Assembly (NCBI RefSeq): GCF_958979055.1
Contig: NC_084887.1
Coordinates: 33,892,620 to 33,956,619 of the forward strand
DNA from: Alnus glutinosa
Taxonomy: Eukaryota > Streptophyta > Magnoliopsida > Fagales > Betulaceae
Length of the DNA: 64,000 bases
Direction: 5' to 3'
Made by a program: the position numbers and the translations under genes. This document shows, piece by piece, positions 24,468-37,605 of this stretch; the stretch's first letter is position 1; each line of letters begins with the position of its first letter. The notes below the pieces were generated by a model that was not told where the DNA came from, searched no databases, and saw nothing but the letters and a program-made list of their open reading frames with translations.

Positions 24468-27400
24468 CTCCCCCTTGGATGACCATACACTAAGAATATG
24501 CCTCGTTAAAACCTTGCCAAGGAAAACCCAGTGGGAAAAAAAACCTGTGGCGAAGGAAAAATAGTACACTATTCTTGTGTGTCATCGTATGCTTTAGGAT
24601 TGCCTCATTAAAACCTTGCAAAGGAAAACCCAGTGGGAAAAACCTTAGCGAAGGAAAAAGAGTACAATCAGCATAATCATTTTACTCCCCCTCATCAGGA
24701 TGAAGAGCTTCAATTGTTTATGATGAAATATCCTTGAGTCGGCGCATTCCAATGTTATTCACCAACTTCTTAAATGTTGCAGTTGGTAATGTTTTGGTAA
24801 ATAAATCTGCTAAATTGTCACTTGATCGTATCTGCTTCACATCAATATCACCACTCTTCTGGAGCTCATGTGTATAAAAGAATTTTGGTGAAATATGTTT
24901 TGTTCTATCACCTTTAATGTATCCTCCTCTGATCTGTGTGATACAAGCAGCATTATCTTCATATAATATTGTCGGGCTATCTTTGATTGTGGATAAACCA
25001 CACTTTTCTCGAATGTATTGAATTACTGATCTTAGCCATATGCATTCCCGACTTGCTTCATGAATTGCTATAATTTCTGAGTGATTTGAAGAAGTAGCAA
25101 CAAGTGTTTGCTTGACAGATCTCCATGAAATAGCAGTACTTCCACATGTAAATAGATATCCTGTTTGAGATCTACCTTTATGCGGATCAGAAAGAAAACC
25201 CGCATCTGCATATCCAACTAATTGTGAATTTGAACCTTTTGGATAAAATAATCCCATGTCAGTTGTTCCACGAAGATAGCGTAGAACATGTTTAACCCCA
25301 TTCCAATGCCTTCGAGTTGGTGCAGAACTGTATCTTGCTAGTAAATTAACTGAAAATGCTATATCAGGTCGTGTACAATTTGCAAGATACATGAGTGCGC
25401 CAATTGCACTAAGATATGGTACTTCAGGACCAAGAATTTCTTCGTCATCTTCTCGAGGGCGAAAAGGGTCTTTTTTCACATCAAGCGAACGAACAACCAT
25501 TGGAGTGCTCAAAGGATGAGCTTTCTCCATGTAAAAGTGCTTCAGGACTTTTTCTGTGTATGTTGATTGATGAACAAGAATTCCATTATGAAAATGTTCA
25601 ATCTGTAAGCCAAGACAAAATTTTGTCTTCCCAAGATCTTTCATCTCAAACTCATTTTTTAGATAAGTGGCAGTTTTTGTGAGCTCTTCTGGAGTCCCGA
25701 CAAGATTTAAATCATCTACATAAACTGCAATGATAGCAAATCCAGATTCTGTTTTCTTAATGAAAACGCATGGACAAATTGGATTATTCTCAAATCCTTC
25801 TTTCAATAGATATTCACTAAGACGATTGTACCACATGCGTCCGGATTGCTTTAACCCGTATAAAGATCTTTGTAGCTTGATAGAATAAATACTTCGGGAT
25901 TTTGAATTACATGCTTCAGGCATTTTGTATCCTTCAGGGATTTTCATGTATATATCATTATCAAGTGATCCATATAAATATGCTGTAACCACATCCATTA
26001 AACGCATATCCAAACTTTCTGTAACTACCAAGCTAATCAAAAATCTAAATGTAATTGCATCCACTACAGGGGAATATGTTTCTTCATAATCAATACCTGG
26101 TTTCTGCAGGAAACCTTGTGCAACAAGTCTTGCTTTATATCTCACAATTTCATTTTTCTCATTACGTTTTCGTACAAATACCCACTTGTATCCAACAGGC
26201 GACACACCTTCTGGTGTTTGGACTACAGGTCCAAATACTTCACGTTTTGCTAGTGAGTTCAATTCTGCCTGAATTGCTTCCTTTCACATTGGCCAATCAT
26301 TTCTACGTCGACATTCTTCGACGGATTGTGGTTCAATATCATCATTACTTTTGGTAATGTCAAATGCAACTTTAAATGAAAAGATGTTGTCGACAACAAT
26401 TTTATTTCTATCAAATATTTCTCCTGTACTTATATAATTTATTGAGATCTCATTATTTTCAGGTACCTGTTCCTCTTCAGGGGGTAACTCTTCAGGAGAT
26501 TCCTCTTCAAGAGGTTCCTCTTCAGGGGATTTCTTTCCAGGAGAATTTTGTACAGAAAGTTTGGATGGATCAATTTCCGTTGCCTGTTTTGTGGGTAAGG
26601 CCTCTTCAGGAGCGCCGATTTCATTTCCTTGTGCTTTTCTCTTCCGGGGAATCTTATCCTTTGCACCAATCGGTCTTCCACGCTTCAGGCGTGCCTTAGA
26701 CTCATTTGCTGCTGTATTAGTTAATTGTCCTACAGGGACTTCTATCTTTGCTGGAGTATTAGCAGCTGGAATGTGAGACTTAATTATTTTCTTGTTGTCA
26801 GTAAATGCATCCGGCAATTGATTTGCAATACTCTGTAAATGAATGATCCTCTGAACTTCTAGTTCACATTGATTTGTACGAGGATCAAAATGTGATAACG
26901 TCGAATTATTCCAAGTGATTTCTTGTCGTGCTTCTGGCAACGACTTTTCTTTCCCTAATGATGGGAATATATTTTCATCAAAATGACAGTCTTCAAAACG
27001 TGCTTTAAAAATATCACCAGTTAAAGGCTCAAGGTATCTAATAATAGATGGAGAGTCAAAACCAATATAAATCCCAAGTCTACGTTGAGGTCCCATTTTA
27101 GTGCGCTGAGGTGGAGCAATTGGAACATATACAGCACAACCAAAAATGCGAAAATGAAAAATATTTGGTGGTTGACCAAATGCAAGTTGTAAAGGAGAAT
27201 ATTTTTGGTAAGATGTTGGTCTGATCCGAACTAATGATGCAGCATGTAATATTGCATGTCCCCAAGCAGAAATAGGTAGTTTTGATTTCATAAGCAAAGG
27301 TCGAGCAATTAACTGAAGTCGTTTAATAAACGATTCAGCTAAACCATTTTGAGTGTGTGTATGAGCAACAGGATGCTCAACATTAATACCGATTGACATG

Positions 27401-29528
27401 CAATAATCATAAAATGCTTGAGATGTAAATTCACCAGCATTATCCATCCGAATAGATTGAATTGGATGATCAGGAAATTGTGCCCGTAATCTAATTATTT
27501 GGGCAAGAAGTCTAGCAAATGCAACATTACGAGTAGAAAGTAGACAAACATGTGACCATCTAGTTGATGCATCTATTAAAACCATAAAATATCTAAATGG
27601 CCCACATGGAGGGTGAATTGGCCCACATATATCCCATTGAATTCTTTGTAAAAATGATGGAGATTCAAGAATTACCTTAGATGGGGATGGTTTTATTACA
27701 AGTTTACCTTAAGAACATGCAGCACAAGGATAATCACTTTGTAAAAGAATCTTCTGGTTCTTTAAGGGATGCCCATGAGAGTTCTCAATTATTCGACGCA
27801 TCATAATTGTTCCCGGATGTCCAAGACGATCATGCCAAAGCATAAACATTTTTGGATTAGAGCACTTCTGGTGCATCACAACATGTGATTCAATTGTTCT
27901 TATTGTTGTATAATACAACCCGGAAGAGAAAGCAGGCAGTTTTTCCAATATGAGCTTCTGGCCCGAAATTATTGAAGTAATATAAAGATATTCGTCACTG
28001 CCTTCATTAGTGGTTTCAACATGATAACCATTTAAACGAATATCTTTAAAACTGATTAAATTTCTTATAGATTTAGAAGAATACAAAGCATCATCAATAC
28101 AAAATTTTGTTCCTTTTGGCAATATAATATTTGCTCTTCCAGAGCCTTCAATTAGGTTTGATGAACCTGATATTGTATTGACACTAGCTTTGTTTAATAT
28201 TAAGTATTGAAAATATTTCTTATCTCTAAGAATTGTGTGCGTTGTACAACTGTCTGCTAGACACAAATCTTCACCAATCATTTTGGAATTAATCATTCCA
28301 TTAGTATGGCCCATACCTCCATACATAATAAAATAAATATTAAATTTCATTAATCAAAATAAAATAACAAAATAAAATTAAAATTGACAACATAATGAAA
28401 ACATATATATATATATATTACTACAAGATTACTGTGATTAACAAAATTCATTTTAATCCACTTTTCTTTCTCTTTTATGGATGCTTGATATAGGTCGATC
28501 AGATGTTTAGGCGTACGGCAGGTACGCGACAAATGTCTTTTCATATTACACCTGTAACATTTATCAATCTTAATAGTTCTTTGTAGGCTTATTCTGTAAA
28601 CCTTTGTTTTTATATTCTTTCGCCTCAGTGTGGTTCCACTTCTGGTGGAAATGAAAATTTCTTTTGTAAGAATTATGAGTACGTTCCCATTGACCTCTAT
28701 AATATATATATATATATATTCTACCACGTCCACGTCCACGATAATGGTTTCCTTTATTACCACAAAATGAGGTTCCATTTGCTTCAGGAAATGGTGTAGA
28801 ACTCGTTGGACGAGATTGGTGATTTTTCATTAATAGCTCGTGTTTTGCTCAGCCACTAGAAGACAAGATATTAGTTCAGAATATCTTGTAAAATTACACT
28901 CTCGATATTGCTGCTGCAGGAGCACATTCGAGGCATGAAATATGGTATATATCATCATAAGTGCACAGTTTTAACTGTGAGCTGATTTTAAAGAGTGCAA
29001 CTTCAGGTGCATCCAACAATAATGAGCTTTTTGGGAGGATAACTGTCTTCTGGTACTTGTATCTCTCCCTCAAATTATTCCACAAGGTCAATGAATCTTT
29101 TATTATAAGGTACTCATTTTTATTTAATTCATCATGTAGATGATGGCGAAGAAAAATTATTGCTTTAGCGCGATCCTGCAGGGATGCTTGATTTTCATTC
29201 ATTGCTTTATCACGATCCTGCTGGGATATTTGATTTTCATTCTTAATAGTATTTCTAAAATTCATAACATCAATATTCATAGCATTATAAAATGATAACA
29301 TTTTAGTTCATATTAATCGCACATGGATCATAAGATTCATATGTTTTAATATGATTCTTAAAACAATAAAAATTTCTAAGCATATGTTAGAATGTTAATT
29401 AACAAAATAGATAATAAGATTCTAAATCTTAAAGATGCTTACAATGATTGAAGAATATCCCACGGATAGCTTTTGATGTTGAAGATCAAAAGAACACAAC
29501 AACTGGCTAGAGCTTCGTGCTGATAACG

Positions 29529-29835
29529 TGTTGTAAAATTAATGAAAATAACAAGACAAGATAAAGAGATTGTAAATATGAAACTAGTTCTTCAGGAACT
29601 ATGTATGATTCTTCTCTATAATTGTGTGTTTTACAAAGTATCCAATACTTCCTTTTATAGACATAAAATCATAGTGGGAGGTTTAAGGAATAGGAAAGGA
29701 TAGGACATGAATTAAAAGGCTACATCAATGTATTATATGAATGTTATGGAATTCTAAAAGATAACATGAATGTGTAGAATTCCAATAGATGAAACTAAAT
29801 GGTCATCCACCAAATGCATGAATGCATTCATAACA
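29529..29835 (-). repeat. 5' LTR of the copia element
   Basis: A 307-bp LTR partner of 24161-24467. The primer-binding-site-like sequence lies immediately inside it and the second ATAAT lies immediately outside. Confidence 0.95.
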
Positions 29836-29888
29836 ATAATGTTTTTGATTTGATATTTTTGAAAGAAGTGAAAAATTATTTCTAATTT

Positions 29889-30210
29889 TTCACTTTTTTT
29901 TTTTTTTTTAAAAGAAGGTACTTGAACTTCAAAACGTCTCAATTTAGGATATTCATCTTTTGAAAAGTCTTATTTAGGAGTCCTCCATTATGATTTTCAG
30001 TTAAATTTTATCAAAATTTTCAAAATATCTCTCATTTTTTTTATAAAAAAAAAATTAAAATTTAGGTGTTGGATTAGAATTTTGAGAATTTGATAGGATT
30101 TAACGAAAAATCTTAACGGATGACCCCTAATTGAGACTTTCAAAAAAATTGATATCCTAAATTAAGACGTTTTGAAGTTTAAGTATCTTCTTTAAAAAAT
30201 TGTGAAAGTT
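29889..30210. mobile_element. Foldback / MITE-like inverted repeat
   Basis: The left arm (about 29905-30010) and right arm (about 30085-30207) are inverted copies sharing ACTTGAACTTCAAAACGTCT, AATTTAGGATAT and TTAGG.GTC blocks. A short AT-rich centre lies between them. The element starts about 50 bp beyond the copia insertion. No target duplication is evident. It could form a long hairpin RNA if transcribed. Confidence 0.7.
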
Positions 30211-32242
30211 CGGTACCCTTAGGTAAAATTCTCAAAAAAATAAAAATAAAAATTATAACATAATAGGTAGTATAGTTTTTCAATGATTAAAATTTAATTT
30301 TAAATTTTTTATAAGAAAAATAGATAAATGAAAGTTAAATTTATACCATTGAAGAAATCATAACACCTTTATTTATATATATTGTAAAAAAAATTTTACA
30401 GTATCTAATCCTTATCAGCTCTATTGGTATACTTATTTCGTGAAATTCATTCCAAAAAATATAATCCCACATCATTACCTTCATTACATGTTTATGGGTT
30501 AAACAAATCCACATGCACTACATATCTATCTATCATGAGATTAAATCGAATTTTGTAAGTTGTCTTATTACAATTTTCTAATTGAGTAAGACTTATGTTC
30601 TGTTTTTGTAACGTTAAAAATCATATTTTTATCTTATCATTATCTAATTCTACTAACGGGGTAATGTCGATGAGTTATTGAATTGTTTTTTTCTTCATCA
30701 AATACTTTTTCAATGACTCATTAACACTGCTACGTAATCAATATAATAGTGATGGAATAAAAATGTGATTTATAATATTGTTAGTGTATGCAGTCTTTCT
30801 ATTTTTGAAAATTATCACTAAATCTATAGGGTTCATGTGAGTCTCTCATATAAGCCTCGTAAATATAATGATAATTTTAAAAAATAAAATAATATGAAAA
30901 ATATGTGTAACACGTCTCATAAAACATAAACTTCAACCATTTCTCAACTATTTTAGTGTTTTGTCTACTTAAATGTCGTAATTATTCTTCCTGTTATCTC
31001 AATTACAATTACATGATGAAATTTCAATTACATGATGTTGATGTAGGCACTGTGATACTTGTAATCAATACGAGGATACTTCTAATTACTCAATCATATG
31101 GAAAAGAAATCTCTCTATTTCATTTGAAATGAAGATGAAAATGAGCCGATCTTTTATATTAGAGAGACAAAATTATTTTTTAAAAAATAAAATAACAATT
31201 TTACCCTTATAAAAATCAAGGGTAGACTCCTTTTTATTTCATTTTCCTTGAAATTTCCCCAATTATTATTTTTTCCCTTTTCAAGCAAGAGATTGCAATA
31301 GAAACTTCAAAGTTTCAGAAGTAAGGGTCCGTTTGGGATTGCGATTTCAAAAAGTGCAATTTTAAAATAGCAATTTTAAAATGTACGATTTAAAAAAGTG
31401 ATTTTTAAAAACGCAGTTAAGCGTTTGGCAAAATCGCAATTTGGCCTTTAAAATCGCAGTTTAGCCTTTTAAAATACTGCGTTTTCAAAAAAGCATCACA
31501 TTGCCTGCGATTTGAATAAGCATTTTTCTGCGTTTTCAAATCGCAATTTTTTAAAACCGCAGTTTCCAAACGGTTCATTTTCTGCGATTTGGTTTAAAAT
31601 CGCACTTTTTCTCTACGAAATCGCAATCCCAAACGCACCCTAAAACTAATGAAGTGTTAACGCTAGCCACTTGTAATAACTAATCACTAATCACTAAATT
31701 AAGTCCACTTTCCCTACATTATCTCCTCCTTATATTTTCAATCAAGAGAATGTAATAGTAATCATTACAATTAATTTGTTAAGAGGAATTAATTAGATTT
31801 TGGCTTAAGTGCGATAACAAAACTACAACATATGTGCTATAGTTTTTTCATTTGTTTATATTTAATTTTAAATTTTTTTATGAAAAAGAGAAATAATGAA
31901 ATTAAACATGAAGCACTGAAAAAAAAAAAAAAAAACTGTAGCACATGTACTATAGTTTTTTTTTTTTTTAAAATACATAAGTCAAATCCTAATTAAAAAT
32001 TATTCAACTAAACTAAACAAAAAAAAAATAATTTACTCTCCTTCACTTAAAAATAAATAAAAATAAATTATATTCCGTGTTTCATTCATTGTCAAAAAGC
32101 TATACAAGTTTTTAACGAAGAAAATGCAAAATTAGTCTATGTGATTACATCGACTTACAATAAGTTTTATATGATATAAAAATGTTATGAGAGTTTCATG
32201 TGGTATGCAAAAATAAAAAATAAAATCTTGTATCCAATTTAT

Positions 32243-32281
<39 letters not shown>

Positions 32282-32746
32282 AAAATTGTTAAATGTCACG
32301 TCAACATCATTTAGAATATGACACAAATAACTCATAATAATTTTTTTTATATATAAATATATAAAATTTTAAAACATAAATGGTTAATGTTGAACTAATT
32401 GTGTGCTTAAATGAACTTAACACATAATTGCCATATGAAAAGGAAATAAAAAAGAAAGAACGAAAGAGAAGTGCGGAATAAAAGAGATGTGCGACGCCAT
32501 GACTCTTGAGGTTGTTGGCGTGGGGCCAAAGCATTCTAAGCAGCCACAACCTTCGAGAATGGGTCAGTTCAAAACCCCCGACCTACCCAGCTCCAACACC
32601 TACTCCTCTCAACAACCACCAATTCAAAGCGCCAAAAAGGCACAAGCTTTCTGTTTCTTTTCTTTGTTTTTTTGTATTTTGGCCTTTGTTTGTTGCCTTT
32701 TCTGTTCTGCTTCTTCCTTGCTCTCTAAGCTCTCTCTGTCGTTTCA
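30211..32746. other. Gene-free stretch upstream of chorismate mutase
   Basis: AT-rich spacer containing the Tourist-like MITE at 31325-31640 and a T tract of about 35 bases near 32244-32278. The last about 270 bp, ending in a CT-rich leader, is the promoter/5' UTR of the chorismate mutase gene. No other exon is supported. Confidence 0.6.
31325..31640. mobile_element. Tourist-like (PIF/Harbinger) MITE
   Basis: A 316-bp element with terminal inverted repeats GGGTCCGTTTGGGATTGCG at the left and, reverse-complemented at the right, GGGTGCGTTTGGGATTGCG. It is flanked on both sides by TAA (31322-31324 and 31641-31643), the three-base duplication typical of PIF/Harbinger elements. It has no coding capacity. 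The interior is built of repeated AAATCGCA words. Confidence 0.85.
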
Positions 32747-35700
32747 ATGGAGGCGAAGCTGTTAGGACCTGCCACTCCTGCCATTACAGCTCATCATGCT
32801 TCCAGATTTTCAAGACCCATTGGCTCCCTGGTCCTCCAGAGCAGGCAGAGTTTCTCTTTTAGGTCTCATGCATCAAGCTTGGCGAAGAGAGGCATTCAAT
32901 CTGTACAAGCCACTGCAACTTCCGCTGGGTAATCAAATTTGTAACCCTTTTGTTTTAAATTTGTTGCGGAATCCAGTTTGTGGGTCTCTGGAATTCATTC
33001 TTTTTGGAAGGAAAAGTATATGTCTTTCAATTTTTGTTTCTAATTTCATTCTTTTTAACCTAGGGAAATCGGCATCTATAATTTCATTTATATGTTTGTT
33101 TTGGATATCGAGAATCTATTGTAGTCCAGTTTATGATGATTGTTGTATTTCTTGCCCTATAATTTGACTGACATGTTTTTTCGTGTTCTCAGTATAAGGT
33201 TTCTACTTGCATGCACAGAATAACATTTAGAATTTAGGGTGATTGATCAGATCTGCATCCAAATGAACAAAGAATCCTGAATAATTGAGAGGGTTTATAT
33301 TTAAACTTACATCACATGCTTGTTTTATGGTTCGACTTATGTTATTGCTTTAGTTGCTTGCAACTATGTTTCTGAGTAAATCCGATAGCAATTTGTTTCT
33401 TGCTTCAATTAATTGTGATGCTTGCTCAGAAAAAAAAAAAAAAAAACTGTAATACTTCACTTTGTTGCTATGCTGGCACGTCTTCCTGCTATAGTTGCAC
33501 AGACACTAAATTCTTGCATAAACTCAAGTCTATCATGCATATTATATGATACATTGGTGTCCAATGGGAGGATTCGAGCATCTTGCCTCTTATTTTTGAT
33601 GGCTCAAATTCTAAATTATGCTATCTTTTAACGTAGGTCATTGACAATAAAGAAAAGGGTGGATGAAAGTGAGAACCTGACTCTAGAGGGTATAAGACGA
33701 TCCTTAATTCAACAGGAGGATAGCATTATATTTAGCCTTTTGGAAAGAGCTCAATATTGTTATAATGCGGATACTTACGATCCTAATGCTTTCTCCATGG
33801 ATGGGTTCCATGGCTCTTTAGTTGAATACATGGTCAAAGAAACCGAAAAGCTTCATGCTCAGGTATGTTAGACCCCTGGAAATAGAATGGTTGAAATGAA
33901 GGAAGGGTCACTGAAGGCATTTGATTAATTTCTCATTGCACATTAGGTGGGCAGATTCAAGAGCCCTGATGAGCATGCTTTTTTCCCAGATGAGCTACCA
34001 GAACCAGTGTTGCCACCTTTGCAATACCCACAGGTAAACATAAGATGAGTGTATACCCAAGTGTTTTTTTTTTTTTTTTTTCTTTCCCTTTATGCTTGAA
34101 GATGAACCTCCGGCTCCAGGGGTACAATTTCAGGTTTATCATTTTTTTTTTTTCTCAATTCAATTGAGAAGAAACTATAGATTTTGTGAATAGCATAGTC
34201 TGAAACTCAGAATATCTAGTCCTTTCTCACCTTTTGGAAGTTTGCAACATGGATAATTTAGGAGTACTTGTCCATAATATTTTGAGATCAGCTTAGTATG
34301 AAAGAACTAAATATGTATAACTTAGGAAAAGGGGTCAATTATATTCGGTTGCTGCAAGAAACGTAACAAACCTTCTATAAAATTTCACGCTAGGTTGGTT
34401 CAAAATATATTTAACTAGTAATATTGATGTAAAGATAAGTAAATTGTTCTGTTTTACTCAGTAGACTTAATGAAAGGTTGCCAAAAGGATTTCACACTGA
34501 TAACATACCTCTCCAGTTAGATTTTATCAACATAATTGCTAGTTATTTTTCATCTTTCACCTTATTTTCTTCCATTTTGAACCTGTTCCTGACTTGCAAA
34601 CAGGTACTACATCCTTTTGCTGACTCAATTAATATAAATAAGAAAGTGTGGGACATGTATTTTAGAGATCTTGTCCCGAGATTAGTCGAGGAAGGAGATG
34701 ATGGCAACTGTGGATCAACTGCTGTTTGTGACGCAATGTGCTTGCAGGTATGCATTTTGGTTAATTTATCTGTGTTACTTATAAATGGATTTGGACGACT
34801 ATAATGCTTATGAGTTCTATTGTTGTGAGCACAAATTATGTATGACTTGTTCTGTCTTTATGGTTCCTTGCAGTAATAATTTTATGCATCTCGAGTCTTT
34901 TGCTATATTTGCCCTTTGTATTTCAATGTCCCTTCACTCTCTCTAGTGTGCACTTGTATACCTTCTTGGTATTAGTTTCATTCATGGAGGAAATGTTGAC
35001 TGCTGTTGTACCACTGTTAAATCAAGCAACGCAAGTCAAATCCTAGATAGTAGAAGAAATTGGAGGTTTTACTTATTTTTGGCAACATGGAGCTTTTCTG
35101 AGCAGGAAGCCTGTTGGACTCTTTAAAGTGGTCAAATGTGAAATAGTAAATGTAGTTCACTATGCCCTTTCCTGAGGTTAGACCAATTGTAGTTCTGAGC
35201 ACTGAACTAGATCATGTTGCTCATCCGCCATCCAGTGAAATCTTTCTTCCCAAAGCATGTTCCCTATTTTAATTCCTTACATTTTTAAAGATGCATGTTA
35301 TAACATGTTATCTACCTACCTTGTGTCATGTAAAGTAATGTACATTATATATAAGTTTGTAAAAGAAAAATGTCAAATATGCCTGCTGTCTAGATACATT
35401 TATTATGGGAAATTGGTGGGTGAGGTCAACAAACTTATTCTTCACACATAATTTTTATATGTGTTGCCTAATTACATAGATTATTCAATCTTGACATATG
35501 TAATTGATCTCTGAAAAACGTTTTATGCATTTTCAATGATAGTACTTTAATTTTAGGTAAACCCCAAGGCATATATGTTAATGCAGTTTTCAAATACATC
35601 AATTTGTGGTGTCATTGGATCTTTAAGAACAATACTCTTTCTCTCTCTGATTGATGCATTCTTATTGTGATTGCAGGCTCTTTCGAAGAGAATCCATTAT

Positions 35701-36135
35701 GGTAAATATGTAGCAGAGACCAAATTTCGAGCCTCTCCAGATGCCTATGAAGCTGCCATTAAAGGACAGGTTCACAACCTCTCTTAGATGCATTCCTGCT
35801 GTACTTCTGTGCAATGCTTTTCTTGGTATTATTTACATTATTTTATTATTTTATTTTTTTCTGTTCTTCCCCTGAGGTGATGGTGTTGGATTTTGCAGGA
35901 CAGGCAAAGACTGATGGATATGCTGACATATCCAAAAGTTGAAGAGGCAATTAAAAGGAGAGTAGAAATGAAGGCCAAAACTTATGGCCAAGAGGTGACA
36001 GTGGATTTAGGAGAAGATGGAGCTGAACCTGTTTACAAGATAGTACCAAGCTTGGTTGCTGACCTATATGGGGACTGGATCATGCCATTAACGAAGGAAG
36101 TTCAAGTTGAGTATCTGCTTAGAAGGTTGGACTGA
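32747..36135 (+). CDS. CM1: Chorismate mutase, plastid form, six exons
   Basis: Predicted 322-aa AroQ-class chorismate mutase, converting chorismate to prephenate at the branch toward phenylalanine and tyrosine. Exons are 32747..32928, 33637..33862, 33947..34033, 34604..34747, 35677..35769 and 35899..36135, all with GT-AG borders and matching phases. The first about 60 residues are S/A/R-rich with almost no acids, a plastid transit peptide, which points to the CM1-type rather than the cytosolic CM2 type. The mature protein starts near VDESENLTLEGIRRSLIQQE. Catalytic-region signatures are SKRIHYGKYVAETKF (counterparts of yeast Arg157 and Lys168) and MPLTKEVQVEYLLRRLD at the end. GNCGSTAV corresponds to the yeast allosteric Gly-Ser site. 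Plastid forms are typically inhibited by Tyr and Phe and activated by Trp; that is family knowledge. From memory the Arabidopsis orthologue is At3g29200. Confidence 0.95.
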
Positions 36136-36303
36136 GTGGAGTTTATATATCGTCACACACTCATTTAGCTGAATGAGTAGAGTTTGTGTCTCCCGGTATT
36201 TAAGCAAATGAAAGACTCTTTGTGCTTAAAATAAATAAATAAAAGACTTTGTGGATAGTGACTTTTAACGATTATATTTGTAAGTATAGTATTTATGAGC
36301 ATG

Positions 36304-36365
36304 GTAGGCTCGAGCCTTAGGCAACTTAGGGTCGTCTAAGGCTCCCAATTGAATAAAGCCCCTAA
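36304..36365. mobile_element. Degenerate hAT terminal fragment
   Basis: GGCTCGAGCCTTAGGCAACTTAGG followed closely by GTCGTCTAAGGCTCCC matches the left end of the hAT element at 49354 with several substitutions. No matching right end or target duplication was found nearby, so this is an older, decayed relative or a solo end. Confidence 0.6.
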
Positions 36366-37442
36366 GGGGCTTAACTAATAATTATACAATAAATATATAT
36401 ATTTTTTAGAAAAAAAAAATAAAAAAATTAAGGCTCACAAAACATTATAAGGCTTTAATATGGTAAAAAGTTAATAAAATGCTCTTTAATTAAGCCCCCA
36501 CTTGATAATTGTACGATAACAGTTATTTTCAAAACAACTTTTTAAGACTCTAATATTGTAAAAATTTAATAAATAGTTTTTAATTTAGGCTATCAATCAT
36601 GGTAAAAGTAATTATAAACTGAAAGTCTCATTATTCACATTTAGAAAAAAATTTATAAATTTTTGAAAAGTCTCACTTATTTATTATGCTTATCCCGAAT
36701 GACCAGAATGTTCAATCTAAAGCTAAGTGAAGCATCATCAATGACAGAATGATCAGCCCAATCTTCTGTTTATGAACTATTTCACATAGACGGTTGCTTT
36801 CGTTCATGTAGACGGTCTCTCTATGACTCATATCGAGGACCATTTTTTCCACGTAAAATATTTTTCGGCGTTTGGCCAGTACGAAAATTACAAATACTTT
36901 TTATATTTTCATTCACAATATAAAAATATTAATTTAAAAAAATTAACTTAATAATTTGAGTTTCAGTAGTGACTTAAAGAAGGCCTATCAGTGGTCTGAT
37001 GTAGGGGTAAAAATACGGATGTGGTACGATTATTAGCAATATCTGCATCTACATTTGCATAATGCGAATATAAGTACTAAATTTAAAACGACCTCGTTTT
37101 AGTGAATTTAATTAAATATATATATTATATATAAAGGAAATGCAGATGTAGTTATTAACTGCATCCGCATACCCTAAAATAGTTACCCACATCCACATAT
37201 GCTGATGATGGATTTTGATAACCGCATCCGCATATGTGGACAGCGGATGTGTGCGGTCATTATAATTTAAACAAGTAGCCTCCTATCCGGTTCCATTTTT
37301 AATACTACATATTTTATTCAACTTGGAAATTACTACCAAAAATATAAACGAATAGAAATTCATATATTCCTTTTTTCCTCATATTAAAAATATTATCTAA
37401 TCCACTAAAAATTCATATTTAGAAAAAAAAAAAAATAGATAT

Positions 37443-37605
37443 TGATACGAGATACTATTTACTTTCGTTTGTAATTTTACATCTCACTTTTTCGTCAATT
37501 CATGCTCACTATAGCTCTTTCTTTTTTCTTTTTTCTTTTAATTCTCATTAGTAAAAAAATTCCAAAAACTTTAGTAAATTGAAAGGATAATCTAATCAAA
37601 ATAAA
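37443..37605 (+). repeat. Direct repeat, copy A
   Basis: This 160-bp segment, starting GATACGAGATACTATTTACT, recurs in the same orientation at 41821-41972 with about 85% identity by eye. The pair brackets the F-box gene and 4.2 kb of DNA. The family is not recognised. Confidence 0.75.

Larger units (their letters stand above)
24161..29835 (-). mobile_element. Ty1/copia LTR retrotransposon, broken
   Basis: A nearly full-length copia element, 5675 bp, flanked by an ATAAT target duplication (24156-24160 and 29836-29840). The 5' LTR is at 29529-29835 and the 3' LTR at 24161-24467; both start TG and end CA in element orientation. Just inside the 5' LTR is a likely primer-binding site, GTTATCAGCACGAAGC. 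Just before the 3' LTR is a purine tract, AAGGGGGAG. Parts in element order are gag with a CCHC zinc knuckle (about 28.4-29.3 kb), protease and pre-integrase (about 27.7-28.3 kb), integrase core (about 26.9-27.7 kb), reverse transcriptase with a YVDD box (about 25.2-26.3 kb) and RNase H (about 24.7-25.2 kb). This order (integrase before RT) defines Ty1/copia. The coding region is interrupted about four or five times, so the copy looks dead. The LTRs differ at about 5 of 307 sites, so it is young. Confidence 0.95.

Noticed and set aside
34670-34750. GDDGNCGSTAVCDAM resembles the GDGNC motif of OTU cysteine proteases
   Set aside because: The flanking exons are unmistakably AroQ chorismate mutase, and the segment aligns with its allosteric Gly-Ser region.
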